This document shows, one piece after another, positions 15,901 through 24,796 of a DNA stretch of 64,000 nt. Origin of the DNA: Chlamydomonas sphaeroides (taxonomy: Eukaryota; Chlorophyta; Chlorophyceae; Chlamydomonadales; Chlamydomonadaceae). The stretch's first letter is position 1; each line of letters begins with the position of its first letter. The notes under the pieces were generated by a model. That model ran no database searches, was not told the origin of the DNA, and saw nothing but the letters and a program-made list of their open reading frames with translations. Location: assembly GCA_001662425.1 (NCBI GenBank), contig BDDC01000222.1, positions 20,562 to 84,561 of the forward strand, in the 5' to 3' direction. Made by a program: the position numbers and the translations under genes.

Positions 15901-18111
15901 ATGCAATACGACAACGCTTACAACTTGACGTTCACGCCTGACCCACAGCAGCAACAACATGGACCGCTGCTGTGCAATGGCAAGGTCGGCGTGACGCTTA
16001 ACGGCAACGGCGATGACTCGGTGGACGCGTTCATCACAGGCGCCTTTGCAGCGACCGCGGGGCAGCCCTACAACCGCAACACCATTAATGCGTTCAGGGT
16101 CTTGCGCACTCGCCTGTTCAACCTGGACTCGCAGCCGTCCGTCGTGAGCATCACCAATCGGACGCTGAGCCTAGCCATGGACACCGGCATCGCGACGGAG
16201 GCCTACAGCATCGTGCGCGCATCCGACAACACACCCTTTGCTGCGGTGGAGCGGGACATGTATGCGCACCGTGCGTACCCATACGTCATCGTGCAGACGC
16301 TGCGGGTGACGTTCACGTCGGAGTATCTGACCGCCCTCGCCAATGACGACGCGCCCGCCCCAGCCATCCTGCACGAGGTCTACGCACCCGACAACGCGCT
16401 GACGGTCCCCACGTATCACGCCAACACCCTGTCCATACCTCAGCAGCCGCCGCTGTACCTCCTGTGTGGAACGTGCACCGCCGCACCCGCACCCGGACTA
16501 CCGCTGTCCAGTGCGTCTGCGTACCTCTTCGACCCCGCGGTCGCTAGCAACGGCGGTCACAACGTGTTCCGCAGCAACATGGCCCGCGCATACAATCGCA
16601 TCGATGTGACCCCGGCTGCGATCGTGGCTGGCACCGCCATGCGCGTGCACATCCTGACCGGCATGATGACCACTGCCGATTTTGCGGCGCCCCAAGATGA
16701 AGTCCAGCGCATGCTCATGCACATTGTGACGCGCGCTGCTGGAGCGGCGGCAGGAGACGCCATGCAGGCGGTCCGCGCTGAGCACGTCGCGGCGTGGATG
16801 TCTCTGTGGAAGACAAACTTGGCCATTGAACCGAAGCCCGACTTGGCGCCCGCCGACCTCGCGGACGTGCAGACGGTGCGGCGCGCCGTGCGCGTGGCGT
16901 TGTACAATCTCTTCAGCTGCACGCGCCTCGGGAGCATCACAGAGGTGAACCCCTTCAACATTTCGGTCGTCGACCGAGACGGCACCATCATGTACGACGG
17001 CGACCTGTTCTTTGTGCCAGCGCTTCTGCTGATCAACGCGCAGCTCGCCAAAAACCTCCTCGGTGCGCGGCACTCGTCTCTGACCGCGGCGCAGCAACTG
17101 GCCGCGGCGTACGGCGGCAACGGCGCCAAGTTCCCATACAGCAGCGATGTCCTCGGTGCGCAGAACGCCCTGTACTGGGACACGGTGGCTCCCGTGAGCG
17201 TCTTTAACACGCCGCTCGTAGCCATTAACACCTGGAACTACTACCGCGTCTCCCGGGACGCTGACTGGCTCGCAACCGTGGGGCACCCGTTGCTGCGGAG
17301 CGTGGCAGACTACATCGTGTCCATTGCGGAGCGTGTCGAGGGCACCACGGGCACCTACACGCTCAAGAACGTCACGGGCCCTGCGGGCATCTCGGGGGAT
17401 GATAACGTCTTTACAAATTATTTGGCCGCGTTGGCGCTCAAGTACGCTGTGGAGAGCGCATATGAACTGTCCGTGCCCGCAAAAAGCACCTGGATAGCCG
17501 TGTACTCGGGGTTGAACATCCCCGTCATCCCCGGCGGCACCGATGTGCTCCAGTTTGATGCGGCATTCACGGATGCATCATCTGTCCCGATCGCGGAACC
17601 CCTGTACCTCATGACGCCCTACCTGGACACACTGTACTACCTGCTCAATCCCACACGCAACGCAGGATCCATCGAGTACGCCCTCGATTACTACGCCGAC
17701 CGCGTGGCACCAGGCTACGAGACACACCCGTTCAATACTCTCGTGCGCGCAATCCTCCACGCTCAAGTCGCCCAGATGCTGCCACAGTCGCAAGCATCGA
17801 CACACATCGACGCGTTTTATCAAGCGATCCTTTCTTTCATCCCTCGGCACACCGACAATCTCTGGGGAAACATGTCAAGTACAACCGACAAGACGCGCAA
17901 CGATGTCGTGCTCAGCACGGCTCTCATATTCGCAATCATGACCGGGGTGCTGGGATTCCGCATCAGCGGGGGGGTCACGGACACCAAATTTTACTACCAG
18001 GACCTCCAAGTCACGCATTTCAACACCGCCGTCATGCCGTCGACGTGGCTGCGCGCAACCATTGCAAACGTCAGCGAGTGTCCCGCCGTTCTAGTGACCA
18101 ACTCCATCTAG
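15901..18111 (+). CDS. GH65-like glycoside hydrolase/phosphorylase
   Basis: 736 aa from the ATG at 15901; the longer open frame upstream is antisense to the membrane-protein gene. Resemblance to GH65 enzymes (maltose, trehalose and kojibiose phosphorylases, and the glucosidase that trims glucosyl-galactosyl-hydroxylysine): GDLFFVPALLLINAQLAK, the GAKFPY segment, NTWNYYRVSRDADWL (near 443) and VTGPAGISGDDNVFTN (near 490-505), which corresponds to the catalytic GPDE...N region. The usual catalytic Glu of that motif is not at the expected place, so the activity is uncertain: it may use a nearby Asp, as the hydroxylysine glucosidase does, or be inactive. No signal peptide. Stop shared with the convergent gene in CTAG. 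Confidence 0.7.
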   Translation: MQYDNAYNLTFTPDPQQQQHGPLLCNGKVGVTLNGNGDDSVDAFITGAFAATAGQPYNRNTINAFRVLRTRLFNLDSQPSVVSITNRTLSLAMDTGIATEAYSIVRASDNTPFAAVERDMYAHRAYPYVIVQTLRVTFTSEYLTALANDDAPAPAILHEVYAPDNALTVPTYHANTLSIPQQPPLYLLCGTCTAAPAPGLPLSSASAYLFDPAVASNGGHNVFRSNMARAYNRIDVTPAAIVAGTAMRVHILTGMMTTADFAAPQDEVQRMLMHIVTRAAGAAAGDAMQAVRAEHVAAWMSLWKTNLAIEPKPDLAPADLADVQTVRRAVRVALYNLFSCTRLGSITEVNPFNISVVDRDGTIMYDGDLFFVPALLLINAQLAKNLLGARHSSLTAAQQLAAAYGGNGAKFPYSSDVLGAQNALYWDTVAPVSVFNTPLVAINTWNYYRVSRDADWLATVGHPLLRSVADYIVSIAERVEGTTGTYTLKNVTGPAGISGDDNVFTNYLAALALKYAVESAYELSVPAKSTWIAVYSGLNIPVIPGGTDVLQFDAAFTDASSVPIAEPLYLMTPYLDTLYYLLNPTRNAGSIEYALDYYADRVAPGYETHPFNTLVRAILHAQVAQMLPQSQASTHIDAFYQAILSFIPRHTDNLWGNMSSTTDKTRNDVVLSTALIFAIMTGVLGFRISGGVTDTKFYYQDLQVTHFNTAVMPSTWLRATIANVSECPAVLVTNSI

Positions 18112-18872
18112 AGCTCGTCCGCTTGTCCTCCGCCTCCGTTGCCCAGCACTCCAGTCCGCAGCAGCAGCTCGCGCAGCTCCACGTAGAACGACGAAATAAT
18201 AGCAGGGAGGTCTGCGCTGAGCACGGTCTGCGACTGTGACAACAGTACGCAGAGCAGACCGACAAGAGCGCTGCACATGAGCACGCCGACCACATTGTAC
18301 GAGGTCCTGACAAACGTACTGGCCGCACGGGACTTGTCAAGATCATCGGTCACATCGTCGTCTGCGTCGTCAGCATCATCTGCGTCGTCAGCGGCGACTG
18401 CTGCGTCAGCATCATCTGCGTCAGCAGCGACAGCATCGTTCTCGGCGAGATCTTCGAGTCTGTTGTCAGAACTAAACTTGTCCACTATGAACTCCACACG
18501 GTCCATACGCTCTGACAGTTCACTGAGCAGTGCACACGTCGAGTCCTCCTTGCGTCCTTGCGTCTGCTTTTTCTTCTTCTTCATCGGTAAAGTCTTCAGG
18601 GTTTCGTCGATGTTGTATCCGTGACGCAGCAGGAGGCTGCGCACGTTCGGCAGTTTGATGAAGAGTCCTTTCAGGACACTCAAGGGAACCCCGAGCTCGT
18701 CTGCCACAACGGCCTGAAGATCATAGAGGGAGCAGACGTCGTTCTCCAACCCCAGGGATCGGCGCTGCGCCAAGATGTGACGAAGGATCGTTTGTAGCTT
18801 GACGCGTTCCGACCGCGTAAACCCAGCCTCTCCCGCATCGTCCAGTTCCTTGAAGAGGTCGTTGATGCGCAT
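18108..18872 (-). CDS. Single-pass membrane protein with acidic Ala/Asp tract
   Basis: 254 aa from the ATG at 18872 (a TTG two codons earlier is less likely). A helical N-terminal domain (residues 1-95), a Lys/Gln stretch, an Ala/Asp repeat tract (ADADDADAAV type), then one membrane helix (VVGVLMCSALVGLLCVLL) and a short Gly-rich end. Unknown family. The TAG stop lies in the same CTAG as that of the GH65-like gene. Confidence 0.6.
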   Translation of the reverse strand: MRINDLFKELDDAGEAGFTRSERVKLQTILRHILAQRRSLGLENDVCSLYDLQAVVADELGVPLSVLKGLFIKLPNVRSLLLRHGYNIDETLKTLPMKKKKKQTQGRKEDSTCALLSELSERMDRVEFIVDKFSSDNRLEDLAENDAVAADADDADAAVAADDADDADDADDDVTDDLDKSRAASTFVRTSYNVVGVLMCSALVGLLCVLLSQSQTVLSADLPAIISSFYVELRELLLRTGVLGNGGGGQADEL

Positions 18873-18993
18873 GATCAATTTGAGTCAAGGTGCTGTAATA
18901 AATGTGCTGTAATCAAGGTGCTTTGTCGGAAGTTGTTGCAAGTAGATATAGGTATAGCCAACTAAGCACATAGACCCGCAACTGAGAGATTGC

Positions 18994-19048
18994 TTATATA
19001 GTGTATGTAGTACTATATAGTATCTGTAGTACTATATAGTATCTGTAC
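18994..19048. repeat. 19-bp tandem repeat before a small membrane-protein gene
   Basis: Two full copies of a 19-base unit starting TACTATATAGTATCTGTA (19011-19029 and 19030-19048) and a degenerate third (18994-19010), ending two bases before the ATG at 19051. The units overlap TAGTACTA palindromes (19008-19015, 19027-19034). AT-rich in a GC-rich surrounding, so a promoter role for the divergent pair is likely. Confidence 0.6.
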
Positions 19049-19050
19049 GA

Positions 19051-19314
19051 ATGATCGAAATGAGCATGCCGTGTCAATACAACCCGTTACTCGTGGCAAA
19101 GCTGGTGCTGGCAGCCGGAGTTGCACTCGTTCCAGTGGCGCCCGCGGGCTCGTATAAATTCATGTGGGCTCGCGGCAGCTGGTGGCTGCAGCTGGTCTTT
19201 GTGCTACTCCTGGGAGTCGTGGCATATGTGGACGTAACGATCGGGCTTCTCCTATGCGCACTGGGCTTGAGTTCGGCCATCCAACACAGGTATAACGCAC
19301 GAAATAAAGCGTAA
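19051..19314 (+). CDS. Small two-helix membrane protein, 87 aa
   Basis: Two hydrophobic segments (LLVAKLVLAAGVALVPVA and LQLVFVLLLGVVAYVDVTIG, the latter possibly continuing into a third) and a basic C-terminus RYNARNKA. Unknown family; small multi-pass proteins like this are common in virion membranes of large DNA viruses. Preceded directly by the 19-bp repeats. Confidence 0.6.
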   Translation: MIEMSMPCQYNPLLVAKLVLAAGVALVPVAPAGSYKFMWARGSWWLQLVFVLLLGVVAYVDVTIGLLLCALGLSSAIQHRYNARNKA

Positions 19315-19336
19315 CTCGACATTACAATCATTCATC

Positions 19337-19711
19337 ATGTCGTCATGCGTTGTAGATGTCTCAGACACCTTTTGGACTCTCGTTCAGTCCATCGCAGAAC
19401 TACCACACAAGGATCTAGTTGCAACGCCCATTTACTCAACATTCGCAGAGCACGTCGCTAACAGCGCCCGCTTCTTTCTGTCCGTCGCAGCTATCTCCAG
19501 CTTCCAGCTTCATCGGAAAACATCATTGGAAGCCGGTGAAGGCATGCACTTCGAAGACATCAATGCATTATTCTATGGGGCCCTCATGATCGCATCCGGA
19601 TCCCCACGGGAGGTGTTACTTCGTCGCGCCATCAGTGTCATGGAAATCCACGTCGACGCAGACACGCTCTCAACCTTGATGGAGCGCGTCCGCATTCTAG
19701 ACGCCATCTAG
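19337..19711 (+). CDS. Hypothetical protein, 124 aa
   Basis: Not recognised; helical, no membrane segment. It starts 22 bases after the small membrane protein on the same strand. Its TAG stop shares CTAG (19708-19711) with the convergent gene. Confidence 0.55.
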   Translation: MSSCVVDVSDTFWTLVQSIAELPHKDLVATPIYSTFAEHVANSARFFLSVAAISSFQLHRKTSLEAGEGMHFEDINALFYGALMIASGSPREVLLRRAISVMEIHVDADTLSTLMERVRILDAI

Positions 19712-20319
19712 ACGCCTGACGTCAAGAGCAAGTTCTGAGGCCGCTCTGACCGCTCCTGAGCAACAGCCTCGTTGACGAGGCAGTCGCAGAGCAGCATGAT
19801 GACCTGGCCGACGTCATGGCCGAGGTTGCTCGCATCCAAGAACTCCTGGTACCGAACGTTCGTTTTCGGGAGATGTTGATTCATACGGTTCACGAGCATC
19901 GTGCGATGTGCTTTTTGGTTGTCGGTGAGGTTGATAGCTGGTGAATAGAAGGGGGCGGCGAAGCCCTGTACGACGTCTCGCATAGCACGTCGAACGACAT
20001 CCATGTTGACGCCTCCTTGCGCCGCCGCCAGCTCTTGCGCATGACGCTGCCGGAGATCCGCGAGCTCTGCTTCAAGTCGCCGCGTCCGTTCGGTGAGCAC
20101 TTCATTCTCAGCAACGGCGCTAGCCGTAGCAGTTGGAAGCAGGTACGACTGCACCTGCCGCACAATGTTGAGTCGCATGGTGCTGTCAAGCGAAATGGCA
20201 TCCTCGGCAGTGATCAGCGGGACACCGCCAGCGCTGTCAACAGGACGGCTGCCACGAGGCGCGTTGGTCAGTCGCCCAGCGAATTGAAGATCATTGACGA
20301 TAACAGGCGGAGTCGGCAT
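19708..20319 (-). CDS. Hypothetical coiled-coil protein, 203 aa
   Basis: The centre (residues about 70-100, with RTRRLEAELADLRQRHAQELA) is a clear coiled coil; the C-terminal half is helical with a conserved-looking MNQHLPKTNVRYQEFLDASN stretch. No enzyme motif. Could be a structural or scaffolding protein. The 155-base spacer to the next gene contains an ATATATAC stretch. Confidence 0.6.
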   Translation of the reverse strand: MPTPPVIVNDLQFAGRLTNAPRGSRPVDSAGGVPLITAEDAISLDSTMRLNIVRQVQSYLLPTATASAVAENEVLTERTRRLEAELADLRQRHAQELAAAQGGVNMDVVRRAMRDVVQGFAAPFYSPAINLTDNQKAHRTMLVNRMNQHLPKTNVRYQEFLDASNLGHDVGQVIMLLCDCLVNEAVAQERSERPQNLLLTSGV

Positions 20320-20474
20320 CGTTGAGGTCGTTTACAATTTCCGGGATCTGACGAGGTTGTGAGGCTCTCGATAAAATAAGACATCGCGAGCGCACAATAT
20401 ATACTAAGAATCGCCGAATGTACGGCCGTGAATCCAGAATCCAGCTGCTTTCCAGAATTCATAAATTATAAATT

Positions 20475-21707
20475 TTACAGATTACAAACAGTGGTCCGAA
20501 GTTGAAATGACCCGCTCTTGATGTCGTCTAAGAACGTCCGCTCTCTCTGAACGTTTGCTCTCGCCGATCCCTGATTTGCGATCAGTTCTGCGGGGTCGAC
20601 AGGTCGGAGCTTCCTTCTCGCGCTCAGGATATCTGCAAGAGTAGGCACCAGACTGCGGAAAGCAGCTGCGACGCTCTGTGTTACTGCATTCTGGATGTTG
20701 CGCAACTTGAAGTTCCCGCTCGCGATCTGTCGCATCAGCTCGCTGTGGTGATTCTGTGGTGACAGCTTGAGCACTGGAGCTTTCAAGATCGGCGGTGGTG
20801 GCGGCGGTGGCGGCGGCGGTGGTGGCGGTGCTGTCGATAGCGGAAGCGGTCGTTCCACGGAGTTCTGCATCTGAATCGGCATCAGCTGTTTACACATGCG
20901 TGTCACGTCGTCGCCGTCGATGCCGGCCATCAGCATTTTGTGTCTGATGGCTGCGATCGGGATGCCCACAGCCAGCATCTTCCGGTATACTTCCATGTTT
21001 GATGTTGCCGGTGGTGTTGTATTAGTTGTTGTTGTTGACGCATGATCTGTACATCGTTCCTTGAGGCCTACCGCAGCGATGCTGGCAGCTGGCGACATAT
21101 CTTGGAACGACGTGACAACAAGGTCGATGCCGTAGTATGTAGAGGTGACCCAGACGCTGTCAACGATGAGTAGACAGGTCACGGTCGATCCTCGCGCGAT
21201 GTGTGCGGGCACGTCCGCAACGCGTGCGCGTGCGCTGATGACGCTCTGACGCTCCGTGCCACGCACGGAACTCGAAGACAGCGCACGACCCTGGAACAAA
21301 TCAGGAAACCGAGGCAGTAGCCGTGCCAACAGGCGCTCCAGGGCACCTCGCAGAGAAGTGCAGAACTCCGTGGAGCAGTTGAGGTCAACGTTCAATGCAT
21401 CGCGACCGCGCATGGATGGCCATGTGCTCGTCACAAACGCCGAGGGTGTCTGCAAGACCAGTGGGTGCTGCTGTCTTTGTTGATTCCTGTAGTAGATGGC
21501 GAAGTGTGCCCGGCTTCCGCTGACATGCGGCTTCTTGATTACAATGTTGCCATCACGAAGATCTGCTATGTTTCGTAGCACCGGCGTGTTGGCGGCAAAA
21601 TGAGCTTGCAACGTTTTCAATACACCATACTGCTGATCTCGCGACATGCGCTTGAACGCGTCCAAAACTGCAGTGACATGACTGTTTGTGGTGGCCGGGG
21701 GTGACAT
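20475..21707 (-). CDS. WASP-like protein: poly-proline plus two WH2 motifs
   Basis: 410 aa. Domains seen: an unassigned globular N-terminal region (1-205); a helix-turn segment VYRKMLAVGIPIAAIRHKM (239-258), which resembles the conserved segment of the WASH subunit CCDC53; an unbroken run of 13 prolines (294-306); then two WH2-type actin-binding motifs, ELMRQIASGNFKLRNI (323-338) and TFLDDIKSGSFQLRTT (391-406), each with the LxxxIxxGxxLR spacing of the WH2 consensus, where the basic LKKT/V is LRNI or LRTT. WH2 binds G-actin and poly-proline binds profilin or SH3/WW domains. No acidic Arp2/3-binding tail follows. This suggests a virus-made actin nucleator or sequestering factor; actin binding itself is inference from motif. 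Confidence 0.75.
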   Translation of the reverse strand: MSPPATTNSHVTAVLDAFKRMSRDQQYGVLKTLQAHFAANTPVLRNIADLRDGNIVIKKPHVSGSRAHFAIYYRNQQRQQHPLVLQTPSAFVTSTWPSMRGRDALNVDLNCSTEFCTSLRGALERLLARLLPRFPDLFQGRALSSSSVRGTERQSVISARARVADVPAHIARGSTVTCLLIVDSVWVTSTYYGIDLVVTSFQDMSPAASIAAVGLKERCTDHASTTTTNTTPPATSNMEVYRKMLAVGIPIAAIRHKMLMAGIDGDDVTRMCKQLMPIQMQNSVERPLPLSTAPPPPPPPPPPPPPILKAPVLKLSPQNHHSELMRQIASGNFKLRNIQNAVTQSVAAAFRSLVPTLADILSARRKLRPVDPAELIANQGSARANVQRERTFLDDIKSGSFQLRTTVCNL

Positions 21708-21758
21708 GACATTCTTCGTGGTCGTGATTCACAGTTTATGTATCTCCTGGTCCGCCAA

Positions 21759-21765
21759 CATAAAG
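21759..21765 (+). promoter_or_regulatory. CATAAAG promoter-like element of RPB10
   Basis: 40 bases after the end of the element region lies the RPB10 start at 21805; same family as the CATAAAAG sites elsewhere in the window. Confidence 0.4.
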
Positions 21766-21804
21766 AAGCATCTCACCTTCAAATAACGACAACTGAGAAC
21801 CACA

Positions 21805-22038
21805 ATGATATGCCCAGTGCGATGCTTCACTTGCGGCCATGTGCTTGCCAACAAGATCCGTTATTTTCAAAAACGGCGCGAGCGGCTACTGCGCTCCCTA
21901 CGCACCGATCCCATCCTGTCGACAGGGGGTCCAGAAGAGGAGCGCGTCCTGGGCGTCGTCCTGGACGAGCTGGATTTGCACCTCATGTGCTGCAGACGCC
22001 ACCTGTTGACGCATGTCGACTTAATTGATTATATTTGA
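21805..22038 (+). CDS. RPB10: DNA-directed RNA polymerase subunit RPB10 (archaeal subunit N)
   Basis: 77 aa, close to the usual 65-75. Seen: MICPVRCFTCGHVLANK with the CxxC zinc half-site (FTCG after PVRC), a basic linker, LDELDLHLMCCRRHLLTHVDLIDYI with the CC second half-site and the family-typical HVDLID ending. Small assembly subunit that joins the RPB3/RPB11 sub-complex. Its presence implies that this virus encodes its own transcription machinery; other subunits must lie outside the window. Confidence 0.96.
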   Translation: MICPVRCFTCGHVLANKIRYFQKRRERLLRSLRTDPILSTGGPEEERVLGVVLDELDLHLMCCRRHLLTHVDLIDYI

Positions 22039-22108
22039 ATTTCCGAATCCAACGACTTGTACGACATCCGGCAAAATAAGTTATACGAAGTTGTCAATGT
22101 CCACTGTC

Positions 22109-22116
22109 CATAAAAG
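22109..22116 (+). promoter_or_regulatory. CATAAAAG promoter-like element
   Basis: Octamer 66 bases before the ATG at 22182, within TCCATAAAAGCCC. A matching TCCATAAAAG context occurs on the minus strand before the DnaJ gene. Confidence 0.45.
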
Positions 22117-22181
22117 CCCAAGCTTGCGTTTGATAAACTCTTTACCTATCTCTTACCTACTCTAACCTATCTCTTTACACG

Positions 22182-22541
22182 ATGATTGTCACAGCTGCTT
22201 TGATGGAGAAAGTTGACTACATAGTCAAACTAAACGATGAGTTCGAGTCTGGCGAGGACACGGCGATTGTCACCTTCGAGACCATGCGATTCATGGGACT
22301 CAATGTCCCGTCACTATACTTCGACACGAACGAGAGTTGGTGTGCATCGCTCGCTCATCTCCGCGGCGCTACACAAACGAAATACGATCTTGCCAAGGAA
22401 AAACTCGGAGATTGGCTGCGTTCTCACATCGACGACATCAAGACGTTACAAAAGAACGTGAATGAGCACGTCATTACCGCGGAGGAGATCCAGCGCGTCG
22501 CGCGCATGCTCAAGGTCCTGTTTGTGGGTAACAAGTCGTAG
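22182..22541 (+). CDS. Hypothetical protein, 119 aa
   Basis: Not recognised; mostly helical, with an acidic NDEFESGEDTA loop and a C-terminal amphipathic helix. Slightly AT-richer than its neighbours. Preceded by a pyrimidine-rich leader of CTCTTTACCTAT type repeats and by a CATAAAAG element. Confidence 0.55.
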   Translation: MIVTAALMEKVDYIVKLNDEFESGEDTAIVTFETMRFMGLNVPSLYFDTNESWCASLAHLRGATQTKYDLAKEKLGDWLRSHIDDIKTLQKNVNEHVITAEEIQRVARMLKVLFVGNKS

Positions 22542-22913
22542 TCAGGGTCACGATCCAGGGTCAGGGTCACGATCCAGGGTCAAAGATATGAGAGTGCGAC
22601 TCGGTATCGGTATCACGCGGTGCTCGGTGTGTGATCGGGGCTGCGTAGCAGGGGCATTAACGCATGACGTCTCTGTAATCATAGTTTGAACTACGATCTC
22701 ATTCGTCTCAAGATCTTATTCGGTCGACCGTCAAAGTCTCATTCAGTATATGGTTGTACGACAGTGTCGTACGTGACCCATCCCGTCCAGTCCAAATAAA
22801 TAAGTCAGCCGTAACGCGAAATAATACATAGTAGAAATACTTCTGTGACGCATTGCAAAGACTCCTGACTCCTGTGATACATCGCGGAGACTCCTGACAC
22901 ATCGCGAAGCAGT
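22542..22913. other. Intergenic region with a 19-bp direct repeat
   Basis: No convincing gene. Directly behind the stop of the upstream gene lie two copies of a 19-base unit (GTCAGGGTCACGATCCAGG, 22541-22559 and 22560-22578). Further on, short repeats of ACTCCTGA type occur at about 22860-22900 before the next start. A minus-strand open frame (22708-22995) overlaps the next gene start and looks like chance. Confidence 0.5.
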
Positions 22914-23546
22914 ATGAATATCCCACCCGGGCCAACTCGACACGGAGTGTTGGCGCTACAGAAGTCCGCACGCGTTGTGGCACGTGTGAAGACACTTTCG
23001 GGAAATGGCAGCAACCTTTCCACCGTAATCAAAGGAAAGGAGGCGGCATATTTGAATGACACCATCTACGATGCCAGTGACGTCGTGCTGCGGGAGATCA
23101 AATGCCATTCGAAACAGCTGCTCGACGATCGGGATGGCTCGACGATGTCCAAGTGCAACCAAGCCGTCCTTGATTTCTCCTTTGGAAGCTCTTCGCCACA
23201 TGCATCCATGCAGACCATGGTGGCCCAGTGGAAAGCGGCACAGCAGGCGCAGCAGGCACAGCAGGCAAGCGACCAAGCAGCCGCGAGCGGGGAGGTGGAT
23301 TTAGAGACTCTCGACCGATTGATCGACAACGCGCAGAGAGTCGGGAAGCGGAACCCTGTCGACGGCATCGACCGCAGCACGATGTCCATAGCAGCCAAAA
23401 ACGTCATGGCCAACGTCACTTATGTGCTGTCGTGGGCAAATAGGCGTGCCGCGGAGCGTGCTCCGGCGGCCAGCGACGCTCCGGCTATGGCTTCAGCTCC
23501 GGCTATGGCTTCAGCTTCGGCTATGGCTCCGGCACCGGCACCGGCA

Positions 23547-23623
<77 letters not shown>

Positions 23624-24724
23624 ACCGGCTCCGGCTCTGACTCCGGCTCCGACTGCGGCGGCCAGCGACGCTCCGGCTCCGGCCAGCCGCCGCGAAGCGA
23701 GCATCAGCGGTGCAACGGGCTCTCGGGAGAGAAAGCGGAATCGGGGCGAGGAAATTCCGGAACCGTGCAAGCAGCGCAAGCATGCGCAGGAGCGGACGCA
23801 GGAGCTGGCGCAGGAGCGGACGCAGGCGCTGGCGCTGGTGCAGGAGCAGGCGCAGGCGCAGCAGGAGGCGCAGGCGCAGGCTCAGGCTCAGGCTCAGGCG
23901 CAGCAGGAGGCGCAGGCGCAGGCGCGGGCGCAGCAGGAGGCGCAGCAGGAGGCGCAGGCGCGGGCGCAGCAGGAGGCGCAGGCGCAGGCGCGGGCGCAGC
24001 AGGAGGCGCAGGCGCAGGCGCGGGCGCAGCAGGAGGCGCAGGCTCAGGCGCAGGCGCAGGCGCAGCAGGAGGCGCAGGCGCAGGCGCGGGCGCAGCAGGA
24101 GGCGCAGGCTCAGGCGCAGGCGCGACAGGAGGCGCAGGCGCGACAGGAACAGGCGTGGCAGGAGGCGGGGGCGTGGCAGGTGGCGGAGACGGGGGCGGAG
24201 GCGGAGGCGGGGGCGGAGGCCGAGGCGGAGGCGGAGGCGGAGGCGGAGGCGGAGGCGGAGGCGGNNNNNNNNNNNNNNNNNNNNNNNNNNNNNNNNNNNN
24301 NNNNNNNNNNNNNNNNNNNNNNNNNNNNNNNNNNNNNNNNNNNNNNNNNNNNNNNNNNNNNNNNNNNNNNNNNNNNNNNNNNNNNNNNNNNNNNNNNNNN
24401 NNNNNNNNNNNNNNNNNNNNNNNNNNNNNNNNNNNNNNNNNNNNNNNNNNNNNNNNNNNNNNNNNNNNNNNNNNNNNNNNNNNNNNNNNNNNNNNNNNNN
24501 NNNNNNNNNNNNNNNNNNNNNNNNNNNNNNNNNNNNNNNNNNNNNNNNNNNNNNNNNNNNNNNNNNNNNNNNNNNNNNNNNNNNNNNNNNNNNNNNNNNN
24601 NNNNNNNNNNNNNNNNNNNNNNNNNNNNNNNNGGGCGGAGGCCGAGGCGGACCTTTCTGACGATTTTGATGTACCGACCACCATGCGATCAGTTGTCAAT
24701 ACGATGTTCGGGTCGGGGAAGTAG
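22914..24724 (+). CDS. Low-complexity Pro-Ala/Gln-Ala/Glu-Ala repeat protein, interrupted by assembly gap
   Basis: About 185 non-repetitive N-terminal residues without a known domain, then a (PA)n tract, a short basic segment, a long (QA)n tract with E/R variants and an (EA)n tract, where the sequence enters the N run. After the gap, the frame reading EAEADLSDDFDVPTTMRSVV and ending at the TAG 24722-24724 continues the Glu-Ala repeat naturally, but it is not the pre-gap frame given 368 Ns. The gap length is therefore probably an estimate, and the gene is a single open frame in reality. Function unknown; it could be a fibre-like or phase-separating protein. Confidence 0.55.
23780..24264. repeat. 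GC-rich hexanucleotide repeat tract (left flank of gap)
   Basis: Tandem CAGGCG/CAGGCT/CAGGAG hexamers grading into GGCGGA hexamers up to the N run; the right flank resumes with GGCGGAGGCCGAGGC. Reads in frame as Gln-Ala and Glu-Ala. Confidence 0.9.
24265..24632. other. Assembly gap (368 Ns)
   Basis: Unresolved stretch inside the hexamer repeat. The two sides are in different reading frames, so the true length is unlikely to be exactly 368. Confidence 0.99.
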
Positions 24725-24796
24725 TATGAAGCTCCAGCTACTCGCACTTGTCGAAAATTGTTTTGGCGCATACACTAAGGCGTGCACACACAAGAG

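Noticed and set aside
23704..24771. Minus-strand proline-alanine frame across the gap
   Set aside because: Complement of the GGCGGA/CAGGCG hexamers; repeats are open in many frames. Plus strand has the only non-repetitive N-terminus.
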